From positions 62,001 to 126,000 of IMG/VR virus record IMGVR_UViG_3300032294_002706: DNA of 64,000 nt, one strand, 5' to 3'. This document shows positions 41,796 through 50,442 of the stretch, piece after piece (within the stretch, counting starts at the first letter, position 1; each line of letters starts with the position of its first letter). This stretch comes from a virus. A program made the position numbers and the translations under genes. A model generated the notes under the pieces. It did not search any database and was not told the DNA's origin. It worked only from the letters and a program-made list of their open reading frames with translations.

Positions 41796-43478
41796 ATGGC
41801 AGGATTTTTAGATAGCAATCCAGTAAGAGGACTTAGATCAGGTTTAACCGCACTCAGCCGATTCGGTATGAAGTACGATGATCTACTCGTTAAGAATTCC
41901 CAAGCAATCGGTTATATTGAGGGCCAGCTAACGGGCTTCAATAATGCACTAGGCGACGACCTAATGAAAGCAACTCTTGCTCTATCGGACACTACATCTT
42001 CACTCAAGAACAAGTCAATTGCATTCTTTCAATTGGACTATGTTCAAAAAAGAGAACGTCTTCGTGATCTTGCCTCAAACGGCGAGATTGAATTCATTAT
42101 TGAAACTATTGCTGATGATGCGATCGTATTCGACCAAGATAACCGTTTTTGTTATCCAAACGACCTAGTTGGGGAAATCAACTATCGTGGAAAGAACAAG
42201 GACGAGAGGTTGAATTATCAACAAAAGATCTTGGACAAGTACCAAGAGAATTTTGAAAAGATCTATAATGCATGGGGATTTGATCGTGGTATTTCTGCAT
42301 GGCAGTACTTTTATCAATGGTTAATCGAAGGCCACTTGGCTTTCGAAATCATCTACGATAACTTGACCAACCCCAAGGGTATTATCGGTTTCAAAGAATT
42401 AGATCCATCCACTCTGTATCCAGAAGTTAAAAAGGACTCAAGCGGTCGTATTTACCTACAATGGGCTCAACGCGATCCAGTCAATCGAATGAATCGTACC
42501 TTAACTGATTCACAGATCATTTACATCTCGTACTCAAACGAATTTAGAACAAAGCGAGTTAGTTTCGTTGAGAGACTGATTCGTTCATTTAACCTATTAC
42601 GTTTGATTGAACACTCTAAAGTCATTTGGCATACAATGAATGCTCCAATCCGTTTAAAGACAACCGTTCCAGTTGGAACCAAGTCAATGCAAAAGGCAAA
42701 AGAGGACGTTCGCGAATTCACTAACACTCTAAAGGAAGACATTTCGTTTGACGGAAGCTCTGGAGAATTAATGGTGGACGGTAAACCAAATATTCTATTC
42801 TATAAGAACTACGTTTTGCCTAAGAACGATCGTGGTGAAGCAATCGATATTGAAGCTCTTGAATATCCTGGACCAAACTTATCGGGCTCTGAGCTCTTGA
42901 AGTACTTCCAAGATAAGTTAAAACTTGATTCTAAATTGCCGTATTCTCGTTGGTCTGAAAATCAAGGATCTTACACGATGAACGCTGAAGGAATCTCAAG
43001 AGAGGAAATTCGATACAACAAATTTATTAAACGTCTACGTTCAGCATTTAAAGAGCTTATGACTAAACCTCTTTACTTGCAAATGTGTTTGGACGTGAAG
43101 GACCTTAAGTCTGATCATCGATTCGCGAATGCGGTTGGTTTAACATGGCACGATGATAACGTGTTTGAAGAAATCAAGACTCAAGAGCTACTTAACAAGC
43201 GTCTTGCGACTCTTAATGCAATGAAAGCTGTTGTTAATGATGAAAACAAACCTTACTTCTCAACCGAGTACTTGATTAAGGAATACTTGAAGCTTAGTGA
43301 TGAAGATATCGCTAAGAACAAGAGCTATCAAGCTACTGCTGAGGGTGAAGCTGCTGCGGCAGCCGGTGGCGGCGGGTCAGCTGCTGCTCCATCTGGAGGT
43401 GCTGCTGCTACACCAGCAGCAGAGACCGCTCCGTCTGGAGAAACTTCATCAGAAGTCGGAACTAAGGGCCAGTTATAA
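41796..43478 (+). CDS. 20: portal vertex protein (gp20-like)
   Basis: A 560-residue protein (T4 gp20 524). Typical gp20 regions: YIEGQLTGFNNALGDDLMK, EFIIETIADDAIVFD, FYQWLIEGHLAFEIIYDN, SYSNEFRTKRVSFVERLIR, RLIEHSKVIWHTMNAPIRLK, and the C-terminal helices around FKELMTKPLYLQM. The dodecamer is the DNA entry and exit channel and starts prohead assembly. The last 50 residues form a Gly/Ala/Pro/Ser-rich tail (AAAAAGGGGSAAAPSGG-like), an unusual flexible extension. Confidence 0.92.
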   Translation: MAGFLDSNPVRGLRSGLTALSRFGMKYDDLLVKNSQAIGYIEGQLTGFNNALGDDLMKATLALSDTTSSLKNKSIAFFQLDYVQKRERLRDLASNGEIEFIIETIADDAIVFDQDNRFCYPNDLVGEINYRGKNKDERLNYQQKILDKYQENFEKIYNAWGFDRGISAWQYFYQWLIEGHLAFEIIYDNLTNPKGIIGFKELDPSTLYPEVKKDSSGRIYLQWAQRDPVNRMNRTLTDSQIIYISYSNEFRTKRVSFVERLIRSFNLLRLIEHSKVIWHTMNAPIRLKTTVPVGTKSMQKAKEDVREFTNTLKEDISFDGSSGELMVDGKPNILFYKNYVLPKNDRGEAIDIEALEYPGPNLSGSELLKYFQDKLKLDSKLPYSRWSENQGSYTMNAEGISREEIRYNKFIKRLRSAFKELMTKPLYLQMCLDVKDLKSDHRFANAVGLTWHDDNVFEEIKTQELLNKRLATLNAMKAVVNDENKPYFSTEYLIKEYLKLSDEDIAKNKSYQATAEGEAAAAAGGGGSAAAPSGGAAATPAAETAPSGETSSEVGTKGQL

Positions 43479-43499
43479 TTAACCTTTAATACTTTATAA

Positions 43500-44393
43500 A
43501 TGCTAAGAAAAGTAACAGTAATCGGTGGGGCCGGATTCATCGGGTCTCATCTAGTAGACTTGTTAATAGAGAACGGTTTCTCTCCAGTAGTCATCGATAA
43601 TTTCTTAACCGGTAAACTTTCTAATTTGCCACAGAGCGGTGTTGACATTAAAGATTACGATATTACCGGAGATCCCCAGAGGATCGCTGAGATGATAAAA
43701 GGATCTGAATGCGTATTCCATTTAGCCGCATTAACTTCTGTCCAGGAGTCATTAGATCACCCTGACCGTTACACTAACGTTAACGTTGTCGGTACAGCAA
43801 ACATCCTTGAAGCCTGTAGAATTGCAGGAGTACAAAAGCTTGTATTTAGTTCAACTAGCGCGATTTACGGAAATACTTCAACGTTTCCTACTTCTGAGAC
43901 TCAATCCCCTGATCCAATCTCAGCCTATGCTTTATCAAAGCTAGTCGGCGAAACTTATGCAAAGTACTATGCTGAAACAACTGACGTTACCGCGATATGT
44001 TTAAGATACTTTAACGTATTCGGGGAAAGAACTAATCCTAAAAGTTCGTATAGATCAGTAATTCCAATCTTTTTAGAACAATTTAAAAATGACAAGCCCC
44101 TAACGATTACAAATGACGGTCTTCAGCAAAGAGATTTTATTTACGTGAAGGACGTTGCTCTTGCTAATCTAAAAGCAATGAGTCGTACTAAAAGATTTGA
44201 TGTTATTAATGTTGGGTCAGGTAAAACCTGGTCAGTTAATCAAATAGCCGACATGCTTTCAATAAGTAGAGAAAATATTGGATTTAGGCTGGAACCAAAG
44301 ATTAGTTTAGCTGATGTAAGTCGAGCTCAATCGGTTCTAGACTGGAAAGCTACTACTGATTTAGAAGCTTGGATTAAAGATCAAATAGTGTAG
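43500..44393 (+). CDS. NAD-dependent sugar-nucleotide epimerase (GalE/WbpP-like)
   Basis: A 297-residue extended SDR: VTVIGGAGFIGSHLVDLL (NAD-binding GxxGxxG), FHLAALTSVQESL, KLVFSSTSAIYGN, and the catalytic YALSKLVGE. The C-terminal QRDFIYVKDVALA is also typical. It probably interconverts UDP-hexoses for the phage glycosylation pathway. It follows the portal gene after 21 bases and overlaps the convergent gp25 gene by 20 bases. Confidence 0.85.
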   Translation: MLRKVTVIGGAGFIGSHLVDLLIENGFSPVVIDNFLTGKLSNLPQSGVDIKDYDITGDPQRIAEMIKGSECVFHLAALTSVQESLDHPDRYTNVNVVGTANILEACRIAGVQKLVFSSTSAIYGNTSTFPTSETQSPDPISAYALSKLVGETYAKYYAETTDVTAICLRYFNVFGERTNPKSSYRSVIPIFLEQFKNDKPLTITNDGLQQRDFIYVKDVALANLKAMSRTKRFDVINVGSGKTWSVNQIADMLSISRENIGFRLEPKISLADVSRAQSVLDWKATTDLEAWIKDQIV

Positions 44394-44766
44394 CAAACGC
44401 AGATTCTCCGTTAATCTTAATGTCAAGACCAACACCCACTTTATAAGGATCTGCTATATCGTCAAGTGTGAATGCTCGAGCGTCAATATTGTAAGGTTTT
44501 GAAAGTAACACGAATTCAGCAATTTGAGCATTCGCCTCTGATTCCATTTCGGTTAAATTTGAAAATTCAAACTCGAAGAGATACTTTTCAGCGTTGAATC
44601 CAATATCTTCACCAAGCACTTCTCCTGCTCTAGTCAACAACACCATTCTGACCTGTTGAACCGCGTTCTCTAGGGAATCATTGGATTCAAAGGTATCAGC
44701 TGTGTAGTTAGGATCTCCTGGAGATCTAAAGTAAAAGTCTTTTCCTATTGGTTGTGTAGTTAGCAT
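44374..44766 (-). CDS. 25: baseplate wedge protein (gp25-like)
   Basis: A 130-residue protein (T4 gp25 132). The gp25 pattern is visible: FESNDSLENAVQQVRMVLLTRAGEVLGEDIGFN, here quoted only by its ends, followed by YLFEFEFSN and a C-terminal strand. In gp25 the region VRxxLLTRpGE forms the core wedge interaction with gp6 and gp53. It lies 7 bases after the neck-like gene on the minus strand. Confidence 0.75.
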   Translation of the reverse strand: MLTTQPIGKDFYFRSPGDPNYTADTFESNDSLENAVQQVRMVLLTRAGEVLGEDIGFNAEKYLFEFEFSNLTEMESEANAQIAEFVLLSKPYNIDARAFTLDDIADPYKVGVGLDIKINGESAFATLFDL

Positions 44767-44773
44767 ATATTAA

Positions 44774-45514
44774 TTACCATCTAGCGAAGAACATAAAGTC
44801 CGCTGTATTTTCTCCCTTCATCATCTCAATTACCTGATTAAGCTCGTTTTCTGCTTTAGTAACAAGATTCGTGTAATTGGGCTTGATTCCACCCGGTAAA
44901 TTGTAGTCAAATGTTGTCAAAAGATCTCCGAGTCTTAATTTTGCCTTAGCTCTCACGTATCTCTGGAATAATTCATCATTGTAAAGATCATCAGACGGAA
45001 CCTTTTTTGCAATTTGTAAAACTACTGCATTGGATGCTGGAGTTCTACCTAAAATCATTAGTTTTCTGGTGTTCTTGTTATAGTCATAGGCTAGCGTATC
45101 AATCGTGAATCCTTTAACCAGATCCAAGAATGAAAATATTACCGTTCTATACATGATTGATTCACCAATGAACGGCGTTAAGAATACTTCAGAACCAATG
45201 AATTTATTGTCTGCGAAATCGACGTCCATTGTTCCAAACATTGAGCTTGTGCCCTTTGCTTCTTTTACTTCATGTACGAATGCAACGCAATCAGGCAATT
45301 GAATCGTTCTCTCCTTCTTAAACTGAGGATGTCTAAAAACGGCAGCCGGAATCATCATGTACCTGGCCTCAACTGCATGTCTCCAATTATCATGAAAATA
45401 TCTTTCAGCATTGGTGATGATACGCTGTATTTCCTTTTCCGGGATTGAATACGGTAAGGCCTTTGCAAATGTTAATTCCTCTTGTATGTCGAGTACTAGT
45501 TCGTCTAAAGTCAT
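44774..45514 (-). CDS. putative head-tail connector/neck protein
   Basis: A 246-residue protein. IPEKEIQRIITNAERYFHDN is a helical N-terminus. IQLPDCVAFVHEVKEAKG and the C-terminal KAKLRLGDLLTTFDYNLPGG resemble neck or connector proteins of T4-like phages (T4 gp13 309, gp14 256). The position next to gp25 and the size fit, but the assignment is tentative. Confidence 0.45.
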   Translation of the reverse strand: MTLDELVLDIQEELTFAKALPYSIPEKEIQRIITNAERYFHDNWRHAVEARYMMIPAAVFRHPQFKKERTIQLPDCVAFVHEVKEAKGTSSMFGTMDVDFADNKFIGSEVFLTPFIGESIMYRTVIFSFLDLVKGFTIDTLAYDYNKNTRKLMILGRTPASNAVVLQIAKKVPSDDLYNDELFQRYVRAKAKLRLGDLLTTFDYNLPGGIKPNYTNLVTKAENELNQVIEMMKGENTADFMFFARW

Positions 45515-45529
45515 TTGACCTGTGTATTT

Positions 45530-45898
45530 TTAGATAGGTTTACTCGCCTTATTCTTTTGTTCAATTTGGGTCTGAACCTGCTTGATTCTGTTCAAGATCG
45601 AAAGACGTTTGTCGTCAGTATCAGCAGTCGCTAGCTCTTTTCTAAGTTCGCGAGTTGCATTGATTGCATCAATCTCAGCTTGAGTATCGGTTGAACTTTC
45701 CTTGATTGGTTCAGTTACCGTTTTTGTGTAGTCTGGTTCAGTTGCCTTTATTCCAGTAGATAAGCTTGCACGCTTAACCTGGTCAATTGATTTCTCCTTT
45801 TTTACTGGAGCTGCCGCTTTGACATCAAGTGCAGTTTTAGGTTCACCTAATTTAGGACCTTTTACGAATGAATCGAAGTTTAGAAGTTTGTTACTCAT
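45530..45898 (-). CDS. small candidate packaged protein with targeting motif
   Basis: A 122-residue protein beginning MSNKLLNFDSFVKGPKLGEP, a version of the targeting motif lacking the final Glu. A disordered, Thr/Lys-rich middle follows, then a C-terminal helix (DAINATRELRKELATADTDD). The function is unknown. It is encoded 15 bases upstream of the neck-like gene and after a GATAAATAA box at 45916-45924. Confidence 0.6.
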   Translation of the reverse strand: MSNKLLNFDSFVKGPKLGEPKTALDVKAAAPVKKEKSIDQVKRASLSTGIKATEPDYTKTVTEPIKESSTDTQAEIDAINATRELRKELATADTDDKRLSILNRIKQVQTQIEQKNKASKPI

Positions 45899-45915
45899 AG
45901 TATTGTCAATTTTTA

Positions 45916-46191
45916 TTATTTATCGCTGCTTGGGCCCGGTTCAAATATTCCATCCACGAATTCGTTAAAGGTTAGCACCTTAGACGTCTTTGGGTTAGCT
46001 CCAATCCCAGGAGTATTATTCATTTTCATGTCCCTTCTTGAAATTGGCTGGGTCGCTAACCAGTGATTCGGAATTCCACCGGTATGCGTATTGATCGGCG
46101 TTGGTTGAATATTCGGATCATTACTTTGGGTGAAAGCTGCTGCCGGTACTGTACCTGTACTACTTGCCATATTTGTAGCGTGTTCTTTCAT
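45916..46191 (-). CDS. small protein with C-terminal targeting-like motif
   Basis: A 91-residue, mostly disordered protein (Thr/Asn/Pro-rich). Residues 71-80 read KVLTFNEFVD, the targeting motif near the C-terminus, followed by GIFEPG. An AATAAATAA box lies 5 bases before the ATG. The function is unknown. Confidence 0.5.
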   Translation of the reverse strand: MKEHATNMASSTGTVPAAAFTQSNDPNIQPTPINTHTGGIPNHWLATQPISRRDMKMNNTPGIGANPKTSKVLTFNEFVDGIFEPGPSSDK

Positions 46192-46195
46192 AGGA

Positions 46196-46204
46196 TTATT
46201 TATT
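46196..46204 (-). promoter_or_regulatory. late-type box AATAAATAA
   Basis: It lies on the minus strand just upstream of the ATG at 46191 and after the terminator at 46220-46243. Confidence 0.45.
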
Positions 46205-46219
46205 TAGGACTAGCCAAAA

Positions 46220-46243
46220 TAAAAAAGCCCGACGAATCGGGCT
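46220..46243 (-). terminator. rho-independent terminator
   Basis: AGCCCGA (46226-46232) pairs with TCGGGCT (46237-46243) around CGAA, with a T-run on the minus strand. It follows the gene ending at 46266. Confidence 0.85.
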
Positions 46244-46265
46244 CATTTACTCAATTAGGTCAATA

Positions 46266-47003
46266 TTAATATTCTGGGCTCCAGTTGCGGTCTCCGCAGT
46301 TAGAGCATCTCATTCTAGGATTCTCTTCGATTTCTTCATGTTCTGCACGTTCTCCGCAAGTATCGCAAGAGTATGCAGTAGACTCATTAACTTGTAGATT
46401 TGCAGCAGATTCCATCATGCACTCTGTCATGTAAGAACCACATTCGTTTAAGTAATTCTCGTACGTATGCATCGGATCCTTATCTTCATCGCACATTTGA
46501 GCCTCTTTAATCAGGATATTTTCACAAACTTTCTTGATGGCCTGTTTTGCCTCTTCTGACATTGCTGGAGAATAACCTTCTTCCATTGGATTCCAGCATT
46601 CGGTTACAAAGCTTTCAAATGTTTTTGCAGCCTTGCCTTTTTTCTTGTCCTGAAGAGCTTTTTTCATGGATTCCTTTTTATCTCCATCTTGATCAAAATC
46701 TAGATAGTCTGGCCTACCTTTCTTTGCTTCATCTAGTTCGTCCATGTCGGAAACGATTTTAACTTCAACTGGAATCGAATATTCGTGATCTCCGTGTTGA
46801 GCGGTCAACATGCCATCGCCATCATAGTCAAATCTTAACTCAACTTCTTGGCCATCATGAGTTTTTATTACGATCATGGCATGATCATCGCCATGGCCAG
46901 TTAATGATAGTATTGTCGGATGGATTGTTTTTCCATCGTGTGATTCTGGAATGGGCTCTCCCATCATGAATTTAGGTATTCTCTTGTTACCAAACTTTCC
47001 CAT
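46266..47003 (-). CDS. zinc-ribbon protein with internal targeting motif and acidic EF-like segment
   Basis: A 245-residue protein. The N-terminal 85 residues are beta-rich. RPDYLDFDQDGDKKESMKKA (about residues 97-116) has a D-x-D-x-D-G-D calcium-like loop as seen in phage prohead core proteins. Residues 127-136 read KTFESFVTEC, the targeting motif. The C-terminus is a zinc ribbon: YSCDTCGERAEH and MRCSNCGDRNWS, giving CxxC...CxxC. A TATAAATAA box lies at 47024-47032. The function is unknown; a packaged zinc protein is likely by motif. Confidence 0.7.
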   Translation of the reverse strand: MGKFGNKRIPKFMMGEPIPESHDGKTIHPTILSLTGHGDDHAMIVIKTHDGQEVELRFDYDGDGMLTAQHGDHEYSIPVEVKIVSDMDELDEAKKGRPDYLDFDQDGDKKESMKKALQDKKKGKAAKTFESFVTECWNPMEEGYSPAMSEEAKQAIKKVCENILIKEAQMCDEDKDPMHTYENYLNECGSYMTECMMESAANLQVNESTAYSCDTCGERAEHEEIEENPRMRCSNCGDRNWSPEY

Positions 47004-47023
47004 TTAATTATGGATATTTTTGG

Positions 47024-47032
47024 TTATTTATA
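47024..47032 (-). promoter_or_regulatory. late promoter TATAAATAA
   Basis: An exact late box on the minus strand, 21 bases before the ATG at 47003. Its TAA is also the stop codon of the kinase remnant at 47028-47144. Confidence 0.6.
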
Positions 47033-47144
47033 TGGATAGGTCAACATAAACGACTCCCTTATGTGAAACTGCTTCGCCCGCGCATTGATTTGCGAACTTA
47101 ATTGACTCCAAGATATCGCCAGTTTTAGCGTATTTTGCCACCAT
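47028..47144 (-). pseudogene. C-terminal remnant of a PfkB-family sugar kinase
   Basis: The minus strand encodes MVAKYAKTGDILESIKFANQ and continues to CAGEAVSHKGVVYVDLSI before the stop. This matches the C-terminal helix and strand of PfkB/ribokinase-fold carbohydrate kinases, including heptose-7-phosphate kinases. The catalytic GAGD region that should precede it is missing. The remnant starts, in a different frame, exactly where the truncated epimerase (47125-47529) ends, so two genes appear joined by a deletion. The ATG at 47144 is probably not used. Confidence 0.6.
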
Positions 47145-47529
47145 GTGATATTACGTAATCCTCAGCCGCGTACTTGCTCCAACCGTATAGATTAGATGGG
47201 AACTTACCATTTGTTCCATAATTTGCGGCTGACGACGAATAGATCATTTTGCTGCCAGTCATGTTACAGTAATCTGACAAAATTTTAGTTGATTCATAAT
47301 TCAGTTCCATCATATAATTGATGTTCTGTTCCAATGTGTCTGAGCAGGCACCGACATGAAATATAACGTCAGGACTAAGGTCGCACACTATCTCGAGTAG
47401 TTGTTTATCCCAATTTTCAACTCCTCTAAAATCTTCAACGTCAATTCCAAAGACCTTAAAATTACGGTCCAGTTTCCAAATAAGCCGTTTAGCGATAAAT
47501 CCCTGATCGCCGGTTACTAATATCTTCAT
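47125..47529 (-). pseudogene. truncated NAD-dependent epimerase (HldD-like)
   Basis: Only 134 residues remain of an extended SDR of about 310 residues. Present: the NAD motif [20 protein letters not shown] (G-x-x-G-x-x-A variant), IFHVGACSDT, MIYSSSAANYGT and the catalytic YGWSKYAAEDYV. After YVISHGG the homology stops and the frame closes within three codons. HldD-type heptose epimerases contain a similar C-S-D-T motif. The rest of the gene is gone and a kinase C-terminus follows out of frame. It starts 1 base from the ClpC-like stop. It is probably inactive, lacking the sugar-binding half. Confidence 0.7.
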
Positions 47530-49508
47530 TACTTAATTGATAGTTTTTCGTCTTTTGATTTACATGTGATTACTAAATGATCACCATCCTTGATTTTACC
47601 GTCAATATAGGCTTCAGCAATTAGATCCTCAACATGAGTTTGAATCGCTCTTTTTAGAGGTCGTGCTCCGAATTTTTCATCGTAACCTTTTTCAATCAAG
47701 AACTCTTTTGCCTGTTTCGTTAATTCAACTGAGTATCCATTTTCTTTTACTCTTTCGTAAAGATCAACTAATTCTGTCTCAACGATTTTAGCAATATCTT
47801 CCCTTTTAAGAGATTCAAATATAATAATGTCGTCTAAACGATTTATGAATTCTGGAGCGAACTGCTTGCTAACCGCTTTTCTTAAAACGCCGGCTGCAAT
47901 TTCTTTTTGCTTTTCATAGTTAATGCCAGTTGAGAATCCAATTCCATTTCCAAACTCTTGTAATTCTTTAACTCCTAGATTTGAAGTCATGATGATCACC
48001 GTATTCTTAAAATCGATTTTACGGCCAAGGCCATCAGTCATGTGACCTTCATCTAATACTTGCAATAGAGTGTGGAAAATATCAGGATGCGCTTTTTCAA
48101 CTTCATCCAATAGAACAACTGAGTACGGCTTACGTTTTACGCGCTCTGTCAATTGACCTCCCTCTTCGTAACCAACGTAGCCTGGAGGAGCTCCCAATAA
48201 TTTAGTAGCATTGAATTTTTCTCCATACTCTGACATGTCAATTCTAATCATTGCATCCTCTGAATCGAACATGAATTTAGAAAGCTGTTTTGCCAATTCA
48301 GTTTTACCTACTCCAGTTGGGCCTAAGAACATGAAAGTTCCGACCGGTCTCTTTTTGGATTTTAGACCTGCTCTAGATCGCTGGATTGCTTTAGTTAATT
48401 TAAGAACTGCTTCAGGTTGTCCAATGACTCTTGATTCCAACCATTTTGCCATGGTTGCAAGTCTTTCCAATTCTGATCCGGTTAGTCTGGTGATTGGAAT
48501 GCCTGTCATCGTTGAGATCACTTGTGCGATATCGTCTTCAGTAACAGTTAATCGATTAACCTTTAACGACTCTTCCCATTTGATTTTTTCTTCATCAATT
48601 TCTTTCTGTACTGAAAGTGCTTCATCTCTTAATCTAGCCGCTGCTTCGTACTGTTGTGAATCGACTGCCTTTTGTTTTCTGGCAGTAGCCTCAACCATTT
48701 TTTCTTCAAGTTTCTTGATTGAATCGGGTACGACTACTCCATTAATGTGAACGCTTGAACCAGCCTCATCCATCAAATCAATTGCTTTATCCGGTAGGAA
48801 CCTGTCCTGTAAGTAACGATCACTGTAGCTAACGCATGCATCAAGTGCAGAGTCAGTGTACTTAACTGAGTGATGATCTTCATACTTAGATCGGATATTC
48901 TCGATGATCTGGCGTGATTGTTTCGGAGTTGATGGTTCTACCATCACTTGCTGAAAACGACGATTTAGGGCACCATCCTTTTCAATTGAACCTCTAAACT
49001 CATCAAGTGTGGTTGCTCCCAAGCATTGAATCTGTCCTCGAGAAAGTGCAGGTTTTAGGATATTCGCTGCATCTAATGAACCGCTTACAGAACCAGCTCC
49101 AATCAAGGTATGAATTTCATCGATGAATAAAATAATATTTGGATTCTGCTGAACCTCATCAATTATCTGCTCCATTCTCTCTTCGAATTGACCTCGATAT
49201 TTTGTACCTGCCACAAGATTCGCAAGTTCAATCGAAATGATCTTTTTATCAAAAAGAACTCGTGGACAAGTTCTGTCCACTATCATCTTTGCTAAACCTT
49301 CAACGATCGCAGTCTTACCGACTCCAGGTTCGCCAATCAGGATTGGATTATTCTTTTTTCTGCGAGCTAGAATTTGACTGCATCGCTTAATTTCTTTTTC
49401 TCTACCAACTACTGGATCCAACTTGTCCTCAATCGCTAATTGCGTTAAGTCCTTACCGTATGAATCCAACATTGGAGTCTTTCCTGATTTATTCGCTTGT
49501 TTTGCCAT
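47529..49508 (-). CDS. clpC: ClpC/ClpA-type AAA+ unfoldase lacking the N-terminal domain
   Basis: A 659-residue protein with two AAA+ domains: [16 protein letters not shown] and [14 protein letters not shown] (first Walker A/B), [14 protein letters not shown] and [13 protein letters not shown] (second). Between them a UVR-like coiled middle segment ([20 protein letters not shown]) marks ClpC. The usual N-terminal adaptor domain of about 150 residues is missing. GNGIGFST in the second domain provides the I-G-F tripeptide used for docking to ClpP. No clpP is seen here, so it may redirect host ClpP or act as a disaggregase. A TATAATAA box lies just upstream. Confidence 0.88.
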   Translation of the reverse strand: MAKQANKSGKTPMLDSYGKDLTQLAIEDKLDPVVGREKEIKRCSQILARRKKNNPILIGEPGVGKTAIVEGLAKMIVDRTCPRVLFDKKIISIELANLVAGTKYRGQFEERMEQIIDEVQQNPNIILFIDEIHTLIGAGSVSGSLDAANILKPALSRGQIQCLGATTLDEFRGSIEKDGALNRRFQQVMVEPSTPKQSRQIIENIRSKYEDHHSVKYTDSALDACVSYSDRYLQDRFLPDKAIDLMDEAGSSVHINGVVVPDSIKKLEEKMVEATARKQKAVDSQQYEAAARLRDEALSVQKEIDEEKIKWEESLKVNRLTVTEDDIAQVISTMTGIPITRLTGSELERLATMAKWLESRVIGQPEAVLKLTKAIQRSRAGLKSKKRPVGTFMFLGPTGVGKTELAKQLSKFMFDSEDAMIRIDMSEYGEKFNATKLLGAPPGYVGYEEGGQLTERVKRKPYSVVLLDEVEKAHPDIFHTLLQVLDEGHMTDGLGRKIDFKNTVIIMTSNLGVKELQEFGNGIGFSTGINYEKQKEIAAGVLRKAVSKQFAPEFINRLDDIIIFESLKREDIAKIVETELVDLYERVKENGYSVELTKQAKEFLIEKGYDEKFGARPLKRAIQTHVEDLIAEAYIDGKIKDGDHLVITCKSKDEKLSIK

Positions 49509-49514
49509 ATACAG

Positions 49515-49522
49515 TTATTATA
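49515..49522 (-). promoter_or_regulatory. TATAATAA box before the ClpC-like gene
   Basis: The minus strand reads AGTATAATAACTGTATATG, so the box ends 6 bases before the ATG. The same box recurs at 51503, 53532 and 56582, marking a promoter class distinct from the ATAAATA late boxes. Confidence 0.4.
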
Positions 49523-49529
49523 CTAAATT

Positions 49530-50135
49530 TTAATCCCACCAGCCGCGAAGCCCGCTACCGTCGAATTGACTATCCCAGCTATTTTCTTCGCTATTTTCGA
49601 ATTTTTCGTAGTCTTGGCCCTTTAATATTTCCCAAAGTTCAGCCCATTCCGCCTCTCCAATTTCACGAGCTCGAGCAAATACTTTACGGTTGTGTTCCTT
49701 TTCTTCGGGGGCGTCCTTATCCACCATTTGATAACAGCCCGGATGGTCAGGAGCCGGCTCAAATTCAAAACCGTGTAGCACCAATTCTCCAAGTTCAGCC
49801 TCTGCCATTTCTATGTAGAGATCCTCGTTGTAGTTCTTAATAAGCTGTGCCGCTCTACGCATGCTAGCAACCTTCTTTAGCCTACTCTCGTCAACCTCAA
49901 GGCCTTGAGTTTCGATTCGATCAGCCATTCGGTCAAGTGCGATTTGCAGATGCATTAGCGGACCGTGATGATCCCACCAATAGGTATTCCATAAGGCTTT
50001 CCTAAATAACCAGATGTTCTTAATGAACCTAGGAATGTCGTATCTGATAGTATCGTAAGTTTTGTACCACCATGTATTGTGTCGTACTAACGTCTTTATA
50101 CTCTTCGCAAAAGAGTCTCCGAATTTAATATCCAT
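49530..50135 (-). CDS. conserved phage hypothetical protein
   Basis: A 201-residue protein. DIPRFIKNIWLFRKALWNTY and the following helices (HLQIALDRMADRIETQG) form a pattern that recurs in large phage genomes; a YNEDLYIEMAEAELGEL segment and an acidic, Trp-rich C-terminus follow. The function is unknown. Its start overlaps the upstream membrane-protein gene by 11 bases. Confidence 0.65.
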   Translation of the reverse strand: MDIKFGDSFAKSIKTLVRHNTWWYKTYDTIRYDIPRFIKNIWLFRKALWNTYWWDHHGPLMHLQIALDRMADRIETQGLEVDESRLKKVASMRRAAQLIKNYNEDLYIEMAEAELGELVLHGFEFEPAPDHPGCYQMVDKDAPEEKEHNRKVFARAREIGEAEWAELWEILKGQDYEKFENSEENSWDSQFDGSGLRGWWD

Positions 50136-50442
50136 TGTTAATTTGTGTGTCTTTTTTAATTGAGTCTAATCGATTTAACGATTGACTTTTATTAATAATT
50201 TGTGCATTATCGCAGTGTCTTCTTGAGCATGGTGCCTCAATCAGGATTGTATCGTGTACGGGTTTTTCAATAATTCTTTCAATTCTAACCGTGTCTATTA
50301 AATCAGCAGACCGAGTCTTTTTTGAAAGAGGCTTGATTTCAACGGCCTGCTTTATTCCAAAATACAATATTAAAATTGTGATTACTGTAAGACCGGTCAG
50401 TATTGTTGAGCCTAATACTGTGAGGCGTGTAAACTTATTCAT
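50125..50442 (-). CDS. small single-pass membrane protein
   Basis: A 105-residue protein with an N-terminal membrane segment (LTVLGSTILTGLTVITILIL) followed by a soluble tail with a Cys/His cluster (APCSRRHCDNAQ). The topology suggests an inner-membrane anchor with an external tail. The function is unknown. It overlaps the neighbours on both sides by 8-11 bases, as in a tight operon. Confidence 0.55.
   Translation of the reverse strand: MNKFTRLTVLGSTILTGLTVITILILYFGIKQAVEIKPLSKKTRSADLIDTVRIERIIEKPVHDTILIEAPCSRRHCDNAQIINKSQSLNRLDSIKKDTQINNGY

Noticed and set aside
47125-47529. Simple sequencing frameshift in an otherwise intact epimerase
   Set aside because: The downstream sequence in the other frames encodes a PfkB kinase end, not the missing epimerase half, so a deletion fits better.
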